This document shows, one piece after another, positions 16,845 through 26,335 of a DNA stretch of 61,208 bases. Source of the DNA: Egibacteraceae bacterium (lineage in GTDB: Bacteria > Actinomycetota > Nitriliruptoria > Euzebyales > Egibacteraceae); the NCBI GenBank assembly GCA_030446745.1, contig JAUJMS010000001.1:56224-117431 (forward strand), given 5' to 3'. How positions within the stretch are numbered: position 1 is the first letter of the stretch; each line of letters opens with the position of its first letter. The position numbers were made by a program, and so were the translations under genes. The notes under the pieces are model-generated. The model did no database searches. It saw only the letters and a list, made by a program, of their open reading frames with translations, and had not been told where the DNA came from.

Positions 16845-18968
16845 ATGCCGTCGCGCACCCGGCCGTCGTGGCTGCCGCGCCTGTTCGCGCTGCTGCTCGC
16901 CGTCGTCGCCGTCCCGGCGGCGCTTTCGATCTCGGCGTTTTTGACCGACCAGCCGATCCGCCCCGGGCAGCGGTCGCCGCGCACCGTGCTCGCCCCCGAC
17001 CTCATCCGCGTCGCCGATCCCGGAGCGACCGATCGCGCGCGGCGCGAGGCCGCCAACGCCGTTGCGCCGCTGGTTGCCGCCGACCCTGAGGCCCAGGCCG
17101 CGATCGTGCAGAACGTCCGCGACGCGTTCGCCGCCGTGCGCGACGTCCGCGCCGCCGGCGGGGACGGGCGACGTGCGAGCCTTGCGGAGCAGCGCGAAGC
17201 GCTCGCCGAGCGTCTGCCGACGCTCGACGGCGCGGGGTTGCAGCTGCTGGTGAACCTCGACGACGACGAGCTCGAGCAGGTCGCAGCCGAGGCACTGTCC
17301 GTCGCGCAGCAGCTCGCGCGCCAGCCGATCCCCGCGGCGCGCGTCGACGAGGTCGCCGACGAGCAGCTGTCCAACGAGCTGGCCGTGCGCGCCTTCCCGC
17401 CGGGCGTCGCCGCGCTGGCGATCGAGCCGTTGATCCGCGGCGCGCTGCGCCCGACGGTCGTCGTCGACGAGGCCGGCACCGCGGCGGCGCGCGAGGCCGC
17501 CGCCGCCGAGATCGCGGAGGTGACACGCACCTTCGCGCCGTTCAGCGTGATCGTCAGCGCCGGCGAGGTGGTCGACGACGTCCAGTACGCCGCCCTGCGC
17601 CAGCGTGGCCTTGCGGGCACGGTGCCGTGGCGGGAGGTGCTGCGCGCCATCGTGCTCGCGTTCGTCGTCACGGCCACCGTGTGCGGTTATCTCCGCGCGT
17701 ACCGCACGCGGGTGTGGCGCTCGACGCGACGGTTGGTGCTGCTCGCGCTGCTGTTCGTCGGCTTCACGCTCGTCGTCGAAGGCATGGCGCTGCTCGCGCC
17801 GAGCCCTGCGTCGGGATGGGGCTACCTCGTGCCGGTCGGCGCCGTCGCGATGCTCGCGACGATCCTGTTCGACCCACCGATCGGCGTGCTCGCCGCGGTC
17901 CCGGCCAGCGCCGTCGTCGCGTTCGCCTACCCCGGCGAGTCGGGCGTCGTCGCCTTCGCGGCGGTGGCGTCGTTGGTGTCCGTGCCGTTCGTCTCACGGC
18001 TGTCCGCGCGCGGCGACCTGCGGCGCGCGGCCTGGCAGTCGACGCTGGCCTACGTCGTCCTCGCGGGCACCTTCGCGGCCGTCTTCGACGACCCCGACAC
18101 GGTGCGCCTCGCGCTGCTGTCGGGACTGCTCAACGGCGTCGTGACGGCGATGCTCGTGAACACGAGCCTGCCGTTTCTCGAGACGACGTTCGGCATCGTC
18201 ACCGCCACGGGGCTGCTCGACCTCGCGGACCGCAACCACCCGCTGCTGCGCGAGCTCGAGCAGAAGGCCCTCGGCAGCTACAACCACTCGATCATGGTGT
18301 CGACGCTGGCCGAGCGCGCGGCGCGGGCGATCGGCGCCGACGGCCTGCTCGCCAGCGTCGCGGCGCTGTACCACGACATCGGCAAGGTGCGCCGGCCGTG
18401 GTTCTTCGTCGAGAACCAGTTCGGCATCGCGAACCCGCACGACGACCTGACCCCCGAGGTCTCGGCCGTCATCATCCAGGAACACGTCACCGACGGCATC
18501 CGCATGGCGCAGACGTTCCGGCTGCCGCCGGAGGTCGTCGAGGGCATCGCGACCCACCACGGCACGACCCTGGTGTCGTACTTCCATCGCAAGGCGCTGC
18601 AGGCCGCACGACGCGGCGACCTGGTCGACGACGAACACTTCCGTTACAAGGGTAGAAAGCCGGCGAGTCGCGAGATGGCGATCCTCATGCTCGCCGACTG
18701 CTGCGAGGGTGCGAGCCGAGCCGCCGCGCAGCACAAGCGCAACTTGTCCGCGCAGGACCTGGAGACCATCGTCCGCGGCCTCGTCGCCGAGCGGGTCGAC
18801 GACGGGCAGCTCGACGAGTCGGCGCTGACCTTCCGCGAACTGGCGATCGTCACCGAGTCGTTCATCGAGACGCTCGTCGGCGTGTACCACCCGCGCATCG
18901 CCTACCCCGATCCGGTCGCCACCCCACCGCCGGCACCCGCGCCAGACCCGGCCGCAGCCGACCGCTGA
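16845..18968 (+). CDS. 7TM-HD phosphohydrolase, PgpH-like (probable cyclic-di-AMP phosphodiesterase)
   Basis: A 707-residue protein with the PgpH layout. An N-terminal membrane anchor (LFALLLAVVAVPAALSISAF) is followed by a large extracytoplasmic 7TMR-HDED-type domain up to about residue 260, seven transmembrane helices (about 265-470) and a cytoplasmic HD domain. The HD residues include H481 (YNHSIMVSTL) and H510-D511 (LYHDIGKV), with later QEHVTDGIRMA and IATHHGT. Characterised PgpH proteins hydrolyse c-di-AMP to pApA. The family is best known from Firmicutes, where ybeY follows; here the next gene is an E1 dehydrogenase. A Pro/Ala tail follows the HD domain. Confidence 0.85.
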   Translation: MPSRTRPSWLPRLFALLLAVVAVPAALSISAFLTDQPIRPGQRSPRTVLAPDLIRVADPGATDRARREAANAVAPLVAADPEAQAAIVQNVRDAFAAVRDVRAAGGDGRRASLAEQREALAERLPTLDGAGLQLLVNLDDDELEQVAAEALSVAQQLARQPIPAARVDEVADEQLSNELAVRAFPPGVAALAIEPLIRGALRPTVVVDEAGTAAAREAAAAEIAEVTRTFAPFSVIVSAGEVVDDVQYAALRQRGLAGTVPWREVLRAIVLAFVVTATVCGYLRAYRTRVWRSTRRLVLLALLFVGFTLVVEGMALLAPSPASGWGYLVPVGAVAMLATILFDPPIGVLAAVPASAVVAFAYPGESGVVAFAAVASLVSVPFVSRLSARGDLRRAAWQSTLAYVVLAGTFAAVFDDPDTVRLALLSGLLNGVVTAMLVNTSLPFLETTFGIVTATGLLDLADRNHPLLRELEQKALGSYNHSIMVSTLAERAARAIGADGLLASVAALYHDIGKVRRPWFFVENQFGIANPHDDLTPEVSAVIIQEHVTDGIRMAQTFRLPPEVVEGIATHHGTTLVSYFHRKALQAARRGDLVDDEHFRYKGRKPASREMAILMLADCCEGASRAAAQHKRNLSAQDLETIVRGLVAERVDDGQLDESALTFRELAIVTESFIETLVGVYHPRIAYPDPVATPPPAPAPDPAAADR

Positions 18969-19015
18969 GCGAACCGGCGGACCCTCGCCGCGGTCGCCGC
19001 CCGACCGGCAGCCGA

Positions 19016-19021
19016 TAGGCT
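19016..19021 (+). promoter_or_regulatory. -10 box of a probable leaderless promoter for the fused E1 gene
   Basis: TAGGCT matches TANNNT. Seven nucleotides (CGCGACC) separate it from the GTG at 19029, which has no ribosome-binding site. This arrangement recurs at several other genes in the window. Confidence 0.45.
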
Positions 19022-19028
19022 CGCGACC

Positions 19029-21263
19029 GTGCTTGGCAGCCGCGTCGAGATCGTCGAACGCAACCTCGACGCCTGCCTCGACGAGGCGGCGCCGGCCGCG
19101 CGCCGACTGGGCCCCGACGAGCCGCTGACCCGGGGGACCCGCCTGACGGCGGCAGCGGCGGTGGCGTTGTTCACCGACCAGCTGCGCTCGCGCGCACTCG
19201 ACGTCACCGCTCGGGAGCTCAAAGCGCGCGGCGTCGGCTACTACACGATCGCGTCGGCCGGCCACGAGCAGAACGCCGTCGTCGGGGCGCTGCTGCGCGT
19301 CACCGACCCGTGCTTCCTGCACTACCGCGCCGGCGCGCTGATGATGGCCCGCTCGCGCCAGGCGCCCGACGTCGACCCGGTGCGCGACACCCTGCTGTCG
19401 CTCGTCGCCGCGGCCGACGACCCGATCGCGCAGGGCCGCCACAAGGTGTGGGGCAGCCGGCCGCTGTGGGTGCCGCCGCAGACCAGCACCATCGCGTCGC
19501 ATCTGCCCAAAGCCGTCGGCGCGGCGTTCGCCCTCGGTCGCATGCGCCGGCTCCGCGTCGCGCGTCCGATCCCCGACGACAGCGTCGTCTGCTGTTCGTT
19601 CGGCGACGCGTCCGCGAACCACGCGACCGCGCTGGCGGGCATCAACGCCGCGCGGTACGCGTCGAGGCGTGGCAATCCCGTGCCGATCCTGTTCGTCTGC
19701 GAGGACAACGGCCTCGGCATCTCGGTCGACACGCCGCGCGGATGGATCACCGACACCTTCGGTCGCCTGCCCAACCTCGCCTACGTCGACGCCGACGGCG
19801 AGGTCGACGCCGTCTATGACGCCGTCGCGAGCGCGGTCGACCGCTGCCGCAGCGCGCGTGCCCCCGTGTTCGTCCGCCTGCCCACCGTGCGGCTTTGGGG
19901 TCATGCCGGCAGCGACGTCGAGACGGCCTACCGCGACCTCGCCGTCGTCTGCGCCGACGAGGCGCGTGACCCGCTGGTGCGCAACGCCAGGCGGCTGGTC
20001 GCCACCGGCGCCGCGACGGCCGACGAGCTGCGCGACGTCGTGGCACGCGTGCGCAAAGAGGTGACCGCCGCGGCGGCGAGCGTCGCAGGGGCGTCGACGT
20101 TGCGGACCCGCGCCGCGGTCATGGCGCCGCTCGCCCCCTACGACCCGGTACGTTGCCGCGCGGAGGCGACCGGCAGCCTCGACGGCGACACGCGGGCGCG
20201 CGCCTTCGGCGGCGACCTGCCGGAGCGGGCGGTCGCGCCGCCGCGACGGACGCTCGCGGCGCACCTGAACGCGGCACTGCGCGACGAGCTGCTGCGCCGG
20301 CCCGAGATGGTGGTCTTCGGCGAGGACGTCGGACGCAAGGGCGGCGTTTACCACGTGACCGCGGGCCTGCAGCAGACCTTCGGTCGCGACCGCGTGTTCG
20401 ACACGCTGCTCGACGAGACGACGATCCTCGGCGTGGCGCAGGGCGCCGGGTTGCTCGGCCTGCTCCCCGTCCCGGAGATCCAGTACCTCGCGTACGTCCA
20501 CAACGCCCTCGACCAGCTTCGGGGCGAGGCCTGCTCCCTCGGCTTCTTCTCAAGCGGGCAGTTCACCAACCCGATGGTCGTGCGTGTCGCCGGCCTGGCG
20601 TACCAGCGTGGTTTCGGCGGTCACTTCCACAACGACAACGCGGTCGGGGCACTGCGCGACATTCCCGGCCTGATCCTCGCGACGCCGTGCCGGGGCGACG
20701 ACGCCGCGCGGATGCTGCGCGGGGCGGTCGCGATGGCGAAGGCCGACGGCCGGGTCGTCGTGATGCTGGAACCGATCGCGCTGTACCACGAGAAGGACCT
20801 CTACGCCGACGGCGACGGCGGCTGGCTCACCGACTACCCCCCGCCCGGGTCGGCGTTGCTGCCCGGCCAGGTCGGCGTCTACGGCGAGGACGCCACGGAC
20901 GTGCTGATCGTGACCTACGCCAACGGCGTCCGGATGGCGCTGCGGGCCGCGCGGCGCCTGGCCGCCGACCAGGGCGTCGCGGCGCGCGTCGTCGACCTTC
21001 GCTGGCTCAACCCGCTGCCGTTCGAGGCGGTGCGCGAGCACGCCGAGGCGTGCGGGCGAGTCCTCGTCGCGGACGAGGCTCGAGCCACCGGCGGGGGCAT
21101 CGCCGACGCCGTGATCGCCGACCTCGCCGAGCGGGGGTTTCGCGGCCCGCTGCGCAGCGTGCGCTCGGCCGACAGCTACGTTCCGCTCGGCCCCGCGGCC
21201 GACACGGTGCTGCTGGCGGAGGACGACATCGTCACCGCCGCCGCCGCCATCGCGGCCGCCTGA
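19029..21263 (+). CDS. 2-oxoacid dehydrogenase E1, fused alpha and beta subunits (BCKDH-like)
   Basis: At 744 residues it combines the two E1 chains. The alpha part (1-400) has the substrate-side AGHEQNAVVG, the TPP/Mg motif as GDASANHATALAGINAA (about residue 192; a GDGxxN variant) and HAGSDVETAYR. The beta part starts near 415 and shows RRPEMVVFGEDVGRKGGVYHVT, DTLLDETTILGVAQGAG and IVTYANGVRMALRAA. Such E1 enzymes decarboxylate branched-chain 2-oxoacids or related acids with thiamine diphosphate and pass the acyl group to a lipoyl E2. No E2 or E3 gene is nearby, so the partner is encoded elsewhere. The substrate cannot be assigned. Confidence 0.85.
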   Translation: MLGSRVEIVERNLDACLDEAAPAARRLGPDEPLTRGTRLTAAAAVALFTDQLRSRALDVTARELKARGVGYYTIASAGHEQNAVVGALLRVTDPCFLHYRAGALMMARSRQAPDVDPVRDTLLSLVAAADDPIAQGRHKVWGSRPLWVPPQTSTIASHLPKAVGAAFALGRMRRLRVARPIPDDSVVCCSFGDASANHATALAGINAARYASRRGNPVPILFVCEDNGLGISVDTPRGWITDTFGRLPNLAYVDADGEVDAVYDAVASAVDRCRSARAPVFVRLPTVRLWGHAGSDVETAYRDLAVVCADEARDPLVRNARRLVATGAATADELRDVVARVRKEVTAAAASVAGASTLRTRAAVMAPLAPYDPVRCRAEATGSLDGDTRARAFGGDLPERAVAPPRRTLAAHLNAALRDELLRRPEMVVFGEDVGRKGGVYHVTAGLQQTFGRDRVFDTLLDETTILGVAQGAGLLGLLPVPEIQYLAYVHNALDQLRGEACSLGFFSSGQFTNPMVVRVAGLAYQRGFGGHFHNDNAVGALRDIPGLILATPCRGDDAARMLRGAVAMAKADGRVVVMLEPIALYHEKDLYADGDGGWLTDYPPPGSALLPGQVGVYGEDATDVLIVTYANGVRMALRAARRLAADQGVAARVVDLRWLNPLPFEAVREHAEACGRVLVADEARATGGGIADAVIADLAERGFRGPLRSVRSADSYVPLGPAADTVLLAEDDIVTAAAAIAAA

Positions 21264-21275
21264 CGCGGCGCGTCA
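21261..21275 (+). terminator. Small inverted repeat at the end of the E1 gene
   Basis: TGACGC-GGC-GCGTCA forms 6-bp arms with a 3-nt loop, beginning at the E1 stop codon and lying in the 45-bp gap before the convergent aldehyde dehydrogenase gene. It could end transcription from either side, but there is no T-tract, so this is tentative. Confidence 0.3.
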
Positions 21276-21308
21276 GCGCAGCGGGAACGCGTCTTTCGTC
21301 GTCGCGCG

Positions 21309-22859
21309 TCAGAGGCGAAAGTCGAGGTCGGCGGCCACGTCATCGGTGTCCATCTGCGCCTTCTGCAGCTTGCCGGCGTAGTCCCAGTTCAGCGACTGCC
21401 AGCGGGTGAACTGGTCGAGCACCCACAGGCCGGACTGGCGGCTGCCGTTGCCGGACTTGCCGTTGCCGCCGAACGGCAGGTGCGCCTCCGCCCCGGTCGT
21501 CGAGTTGTTCACGCTGACCATGCCGGCGGTGACCCGCTCGCGGAAGCGGAACGCCGCCGCGGGGTCGTTGGTGTAGATCGCCGAGGACAGGCCGTAGCCG
21601 TGGCCGTTGGCGAGCTCGACCGCCTCGTCGAAGTCGGCGAACGACGCGACGCCGACGATCGGGCCGAACGTCTCGGTGCGGTACAGCTCGTCCTTCGCGG
21701 TTACCCCGTCGACGATCGTGGGATGGCAGTACAGGCCGGCGTCGGGGTCGCCGACGAAGCCGTTCCGCGGGTTGTCGGCGGTGATGCGCCCCGTCCCGGT
21801 CGAGCCGTGGATGCGGTGGTGGCCCTCGATGACGTCGAGCCAGCCGACGAAGCGCTGCGCGAACCGCTCGTGGATCATCGGGCCGTAGAGGACGTCGCGC
21901 ATCGGATCACCGATCGGCGCGGCCTCGACCCGGGCGACGAAGCGGCGGAGGAACTCGTCGTGGACGGCCTCGTGGACGATGACCGTGCCCAGCGACGTGC
22001 AGCGCTGGCCGGCGGTGCCGAACCCGGAGAACAACGCCCCTTCGGCGGCGAGGTCGAGGTCGGCGTCGGGCATCACGACGAGGGGGTTCTTGCCGCCGAG
22101 CTCGAGGCACGGGCTCTGCAGGTGCCGGCCGCACAGCTCGCCGATGCGCACACCCACCGACGACGACCCGGTGAACCCGACCTTGTCGACAAGCCCCGCC
22201 TCGAGCGCCTGGCTCAGCCCCTCGAAGGTCGTCTGCCCGTCGGCCTGCACGGTGTTCAGCACGCCCGCCGGCAGGCCGCCGTGCAGGAACAGCTGCGTGA
22301 GCGCCTCGCCCAGCGCCGGCGCGTACTCGGCCGGCTTCCACACCACCGCGTTGCCGCACAGCAGCGCCGGCACGAGGTACCACGCCGGCACCGCGACGGG
22401 GAAGTTGCCGGCAGTGACGATGGCGGCGACGCCGATCGGGTTGCGGAAGGTGAACAGCTGCTTGTCGCGCATCTCGCTCGGGACGGTCTGGCCGTACAGC
22501 CGCCGTCCCTCGCCGAGGAAGAAGTCGCAGGTGTCGACGATCTCCTGCACCTCGCCGAGCGACTCCGCGTAGGGCTTGCCGATCTCGCGCGTGACGAGCC
22601 GCGCCAGCGCCTCGGCGTTCGCCTCGACGAGGCGGCCGATCTGCTGGATCGCGCGGCCGCGCACCGGCGCGGGCGTCGCGGCCCAGCCGGCTTGGGCGTC
22701 CTTTGCCGCGCGGCACGCCGCGACGAACGTCGCGGGGTCGGCGAGCAGCGCCTCCGCGACGACGTCGTCGAGCCGCGCCGGGTTCGTGGACGTCAGCCGC
22801 CCACCGGGGGCGTCGGCGCGGGCGACGCCGCCGATGATCGAGGCCACCGTCGAGGTCAT
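21309..22859 (-). CDS. Aldehyde dehydrogenase, probable piperideine-6-carboxylate/2-aminoadipate semialdehyde dehydrogenase
   Basis: A 516-residue NAD(P)-dependent aldehyde dehydrogenase resembling the ALDH7/AMADH group. Visible are the cofactor-side GNFPVAVPAWYLVPALLCGNAVVWKP, the GFTGSSSVG turn, the general-base ELGGKNP, the catalytic Cys C287 (GQRCTSLGT) and the conserved PFGGNGKSGNGS near the end. Its ATG overlaps the stop of the lysine aminotransferase by 4 bp. That pairing points to the second step of lysine catabolism, oxidation of 1-piperideine-6-carboxylate to 2-aminoadipate, as for Mycobacterium pcd. The assignment to this substrate rests on context. Confidence 0.85.
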   Translation of the reverse strand: MTSTVASIIGGVARADAPGGRLTSTNPARLDDVVAEALLADPATFVAACRAAKDAQAGWAATPAPVRGRAIQQIGRLVEANAEALARLVTREIGKPYAESLGEVQEIVDTCDFFLGEGRRLYGQTVPSEMRDKQLFTFRNPIGVAAIVTAGNFPVAVPAWYLVPALLCGNAVVWKPAEYAPALGEALTQLFLHGGLPAGVLNTVQADGQTTFEGLSQALEAGLVDKVGFTGSSSVGVRIGELCGRHLQSPCLELGGKNPLVVMPDADLDLAAEGALFSGFGTAGQRCTSLGTVIVHEAVHDEFLRRFVARVEAAPIGDPMRDVLYGPMIHERFAQRFVGWLDVIEGHHRIHGSTGTGRITADNPRNGFVGDPDAGLYCHPTIVDGVTAKDELYRTETFGPIVGVASFADFDEAVELANGHGYGLSSAIYTNDPAAAFRFRERVTAGMVSVNNSTTGAEAHLPFGGNGKSGNGSRQSGLWVLDQFTRWQSLNWDYAGKLQKAQMDTDDVAADLDFRL

Positions 22860-24190
22860 GTCGTCGTCTCCTGTGCGAGGCGGGCAAGGGTGCGGTCCAG
22901 CGCCGCGAGCACCTGGTCGAGCTCGTCCTCGGTGACCGCGAGCGAGGGGCGCAACCGCAGCGTGCGCTGCCCACAGCCGAGCAGCAACACCCGCTCCTGA
23001 AGACGCGCGAGTTCGACCGCGCGGTCGCGCGCCCCCCGGTCGGGCAGGTCGATCGCGCACAGCAGCCCGCGGCCGCGCGCGTTGGACACCAGCCCGGAAT
23101 GGGCGCCGGCGAGCGCGTGCAGCCCGTCGCGCAGGCGCTTGCCGAGCTGCGCCGCTCGGGGGATCAACTCGTCGCCCTCGATCACCTCGAGGATGCGGCG
23201 GGCGCGAACCATGTCCGCGAGGTTGCCACCCCAGGTCGAGTTGATCCGCGACGGTACGCGGAAGACGTGGTCGGCGACCTCGTCGAGGCGCCCGCCGGCC
23301 ATGATCCCGCACACCTGCAGCTTCTTGCCGAACGCGACGACGTCAGGTTCGACGCCGAGCTGCTGGTAGGCCCACGGCGTGCCGGTGACCCCGCAGCCGG
23401 TCTGCACCTCGTCGAGCACGAACAGCGCGTCGTGCTCGCGGCACAGCGCCTGCATCCCCTGCAGGAAACGCGGACGCAGGTGGTTGTCGCCACCCTCGCA
23501 CTGGATCGGCTCGGCGACGAAGCAGGCGATGTCGTGGGGGTGGGCCGCGAACGCGGCGCGAGCCTGGTCCAGCGCGCGATCCTCGGCGGCGGCGACCTCG
23601 TCGGCGACGTCGTCGACGGGAAAGCGCACGAGCGGGGCGTCGATGCGCGGCCAGTCGAACTTGGGGAACCGCGCGACTTTGACCGGGTCGGTGTTCGTCA
23701 GCGACAGCGTGTAGCCGCTGCGGCCGTGGAAGGCGCGCGTCAGGTGCAGCACCTTCGTGCCCAGCTCCGGCGACCGGCCGCGCGCCTCGTTGTGCCGCGA
23801 CTTCCAGTCGAACGCGGTCTTGAGCGCGTTCTCGACGGCGAGCGCCCCGCCTTCGACCAGGAACAGGTACGGCAGTGCCGGATCGCCGAGGACCCGCGCG
23901 AAGGTCGCGACGAAGGCCGCCATGGCGGTGGTGTAGACGTCGGAGTTCGCCGGCTTGTTCACGGCGGCGGTGAGCAGCTCGGCGCGGAAGCGTTCGTCGT
24001 CGGCGAGCGCCGGATGGTTCATCCCCAGCGGGCTGGAGGCATAGAAGGTGAACATGTCGAGGTAGCGGCTGCCGTCGCGGGCGTCGACCAGCTGCGACCC
24101 GCGGCTGGCGACGAGGTCGAGGACGAAGTCGTAGCCGTCGACGAGCAGGTGTCGTCGCAGCGTGTCGTGCACCGCGGCGGGCGCGACCAT
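22856..24190 (-). CDS. lat: L-lysine 6-transaminase (lysine epsilon-aminotransferase)
   Basis: A 444-residue class III PLP aminotransferase. It begins in the typical LAT manner (HDTLRRHLLVDGYDFVLDLVAS) and carries FTFYASSPLGMNHP, the LVEGGALAVENALKTAFDWK segment, the PLP-phosphate region, the DEVQTGCGVTG Asp and the PLP lysine at K289/K290 (FGKKLQVCGIMAGG). It moves the epsilon-amino group of lysine to 2-oxoglutarate, giving 2-aminoadipate semialdehyde, which cyclises to piperideine-6-carboxylate. A strong ribosome site (GGAGGAGGA) precedes the ATG. It heads the lat-aldehyde dehydrogenase operon, divergent from an Lrp/AsnC regulator; Mycobacterium tuberculosis has a comparable lat/Lrp neighbourhood. 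Confidence 0.93.
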   Translation of the reverse strand: MVAPAAVHDTLRRHLLVDGYDFVLDLVASRGSQLVDARDGSRYLDMFTFYASSPLGMNHPALADDERFRAELLTAAVNKPANSDVYTTAMAAFVATFARVLGDPALPYLFLVEGGALAVENALKTAFDWKSRHNEARGRSPELGTKVLHLTRAFHGRSGYTLSLTNTDPVKVARFPKFDWPRIDAPLVRFPVDDVADEVAAAEDRALDQARAAFAAHPHDIACFVAEPIQCEGGDNHLRPRFLQGMQALCREHDALFVLDEVQTGCGVTGTPWAYQQLGVEPDVVAFGKKLQVCGIMAGGRLDEVADHVFRVPSRINSTWGGNLADMVRARRILEVIEGDELIPRAAQLGKRLRDGLHALAGAHSGLVSNARGRGLLCAIDLPDRGARDRAVELARLQERVLLLGCGQRTLRLRPSLAVTEDELDQVLAALDRTLARLAQETTT

Positions 24191-24266
24191 GGCTTCCTCC
24201 TCCGGCGTGTCCTGGGTCCTCGACCAGTGTCAGCCCGACGGCGCCGTCGGCGGCGTCGCGAAGCGT

Positions 24267-24303
24267 CGGTTGTGCTTGCCAGCGCCGACGCAGCGTGCAA
24301 CCG
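24267..24303. promoter_or_regulatory. Inverted CGGTTG/CAACCG half-sites in the lat-lrp intergenic region
   Basis: CGGTTG (24267-24272) and CAACCG (24298-24303) are an inverted pair with centres 31 bp apart, about three helical turns, so both would face the same side of the DNA. They lie beside the perfect palindrome at 24306-24320. They may be additional contacts for an oligomeric Lrp protein, but this is speculative. Confidence 0.3.
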
Positions 24304-24305
24304 TG

Positions 24306-24320
24306 CCGACGTAACGTCGG
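24306..24320. promoter_or_regulatory. Perfect 15-bp palindrome, candidate Lrp/AsnC operator
   Basis: CCGACGT-A-ACGTCGG has 7-bp arms around one central base. It sits in the divergent region between lat and the Lrp/AsnC gene, right at the start of the regulator. Lrp-family proteins bind palindromes of about this length, so it is a natural candidate for autoregulation and for control of lat. Confidence 0.5.
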
Positions 24321-24334
24321 TGGCGGGGGTGGTC

Positions 24335-24763
24335 GTGGACCAGGTGGATCGACAGCTGCTGCGCCTGCTGGAGGGCGACGCGAGGTTGTCCATGGCGGCG
24401 CTCGGCCGGCGCGTCGGCCTGTCGCGCACCGCGACGCTCGCGCGCGTGCGGCGATTGGAGCAGCTGGGGGCGATCCGCGGCTACCACGCCGACGTGCGGT
24501 CGCCCGAGCAGGCCGGCGGCCACAGCGCCCGCGTCGGCATCGTCGTGCGCGCGCCGGACGTCGCCGCCTTCGTCCGCCGGCTGCGCACCATCCCCGAGTT
24601 GCAGGAGGTCGAGACGGTCGCCGGCGAGTACGACCTGCTCGTGCGGTTCACCGCCGCCAGCGCCGCGCGGCTCGACGCCATCCTCGACCGGCTCAACGGC
24701 TGGCGCGAGACGGTGCGCACGACGACGTTCGTCGTGCTCACCCGCTACGTCGGCGGAGGATGA
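24335..24763 (+). CDS. Lrp/AsnC family transcriptional regulator
   Basis: A protein of about 142 residues. The N-terminal winged helix reads VDRQLLRLLEGDARLSMAALGRRVGLSRTATLARVRRLEQLGAIRGY, the typical AsnC-type DNA-binding start. A RAM/ligand-binding domain follows (VETVAGEYDLLVRFTAAS). Several in-frame GTG codons (24320, 24329, 24335, 24344) could be the start; 24335 gives the usual short lead before the first helix. It is divergent from lat, so it probably responds to lysine or another amino acid and controls the lat operon and itself. Its 3' end overlaps the convergent GH13 gene by 26 bp. Confidence 0.85.
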   Translation: MDQVDRQLLRLLEGDARLSMAALGRRVGLSRTATLARVRRLEQLGAIRGYHADVRSPEQAGGHSARVGIVVRAPDVAAFVRRLRTIPELQEVETVAGEYDLLVRFTAASAARLDAILDRLNGWRETVRTTTFVVLTRYVGGG

Positions 24764-26335
24764 CCGCCTCGGCCGGCGCCAGCGGAAACTCGTCGCCGGC
24801 GTCACCGCCCTCGGCGTCCGCGCGGGACGCGAACGCAACCGTCCACGCCCCGGCGGGCAGCGCCAGCGTCGCCGCGGCATCGCCGCAGTTGGCCGCCACG
24901 ATCGCGTCGCCGCGGCGGTAGGCGACGACCGGCCCCGCGTCGGTCAGCCAGTCCAGCGGCGCCGCACGCAGCTCCGGCGTGTCGCGGCGGACGGCGAGCA
25001 GCCGCCGGTAGCGGTGCAGCATCGAGCCAGGGTCGTCGCGCTGCACCGCGACGGTGTCGGCGTCCGTGCGCGCCCCGAAGGGCAGCCACGGCCGCTCGGC
25101 GGTGGTGAACCCGAAGCCGGGACCGGGAGCCCACGGCAGCGGCGTGCGGCACACGTCACGGGTTCGCGCCAAGGCGCCCTCGCGCACCGCGATCGGGTCC
25201 TGCGCGTCGGCGGCGGCGATGGCGCCGTCGCTCAGGCCGAGCTCCTCGCCCTGGTAGAGGAACGCGGCGCCCGGCATGCCGAGCAGCAGCGTCGACAACG
25301 CGAGCGCCCGGGCGCGCCCGACCGCCCCGCCGCCGAAGCGCGACACCGCCCGCGAGCGGTCGTGGCTGCCCGACACCCACGCGACGCGCCCCGCGGGCAG
25401 GCCCGCGCCGTCGGCGAGTACCCGGCGCAGCCGCTGGGCGTCCCACGGCACGTGCAGCGGTGCGAACCAGAACGCGAGGTCGAGCCCGTCGCCCGCCAGG
25501 TAACGCCGCAGGCGAGCGGGGTCGAGCAGGTAGACCTCGCCGAGCAGCACCGCGTCGCGGGGCGCGGTGATCGCCCGCCAGCGGCGGTAGACGTCGAGCA
25601 CCGCCGGCTGGTCGACGTCGTAGCGGTGCTCGAGCGTCTCCCAGGTCGACACCACCGCGCCGAGCTCGACCGCGTCTGGCTGCGCGGCGACGGGGTTGTC
25701 GGGGAGGTCGTCGTGCTTGACCAGCCCGTGCGCGACGTCGATGCGGAACCCGTCGACGCCGCGGTCCAGCCAGAACGCGATGATCGCGTCGAACTCGTCG
25801 CGCACCGCCGGGTTCGCCCAGTTCAGGTCCGGCTGCTCGGGCAGGAACAGGTGCAGCCAGTACTGGCCGGTCGCCGCGTCGAAGGTCCACCCCGAGCCGC
25901 CGAAATGGGCGACCCAGTTGTTCGGCGGCCCGCCGCCTGGCGCCGGGTCGCGCCACACGTAGTAGTCGCGGTACGCGCTCGAGCGCGACGAGCGGGCGGC
26001 GCGAAACCACGGGTGGTCGCTGGAGCTGTGGTTGGGCACGAGGTCGACGACGACACGCAGTCCCAACTCGTGAGCCCGCGCGACACAGGCGTCAAGGTCG
26101 GTGTCGCTGCCGAACACCGGGTCGACGCCCCGGTAGTCGGCGACGTCGTAGCCGTGGTCGCGCATCGGCGACGGGTAGAACGGCGTGATCCATACGGCAT
26201 CGACGCCGAGCTCCGCCAGGTGGTCGAGCCGCGACAGCAGACCGGGAAGGTCACCGACGCCGTCCCCGTCGCCGTCGGCGAACGACCGCAGGTAGACCTC
26301 GTAGCCGACGGCGCCGCGCCACCACTGGGCAGCGG

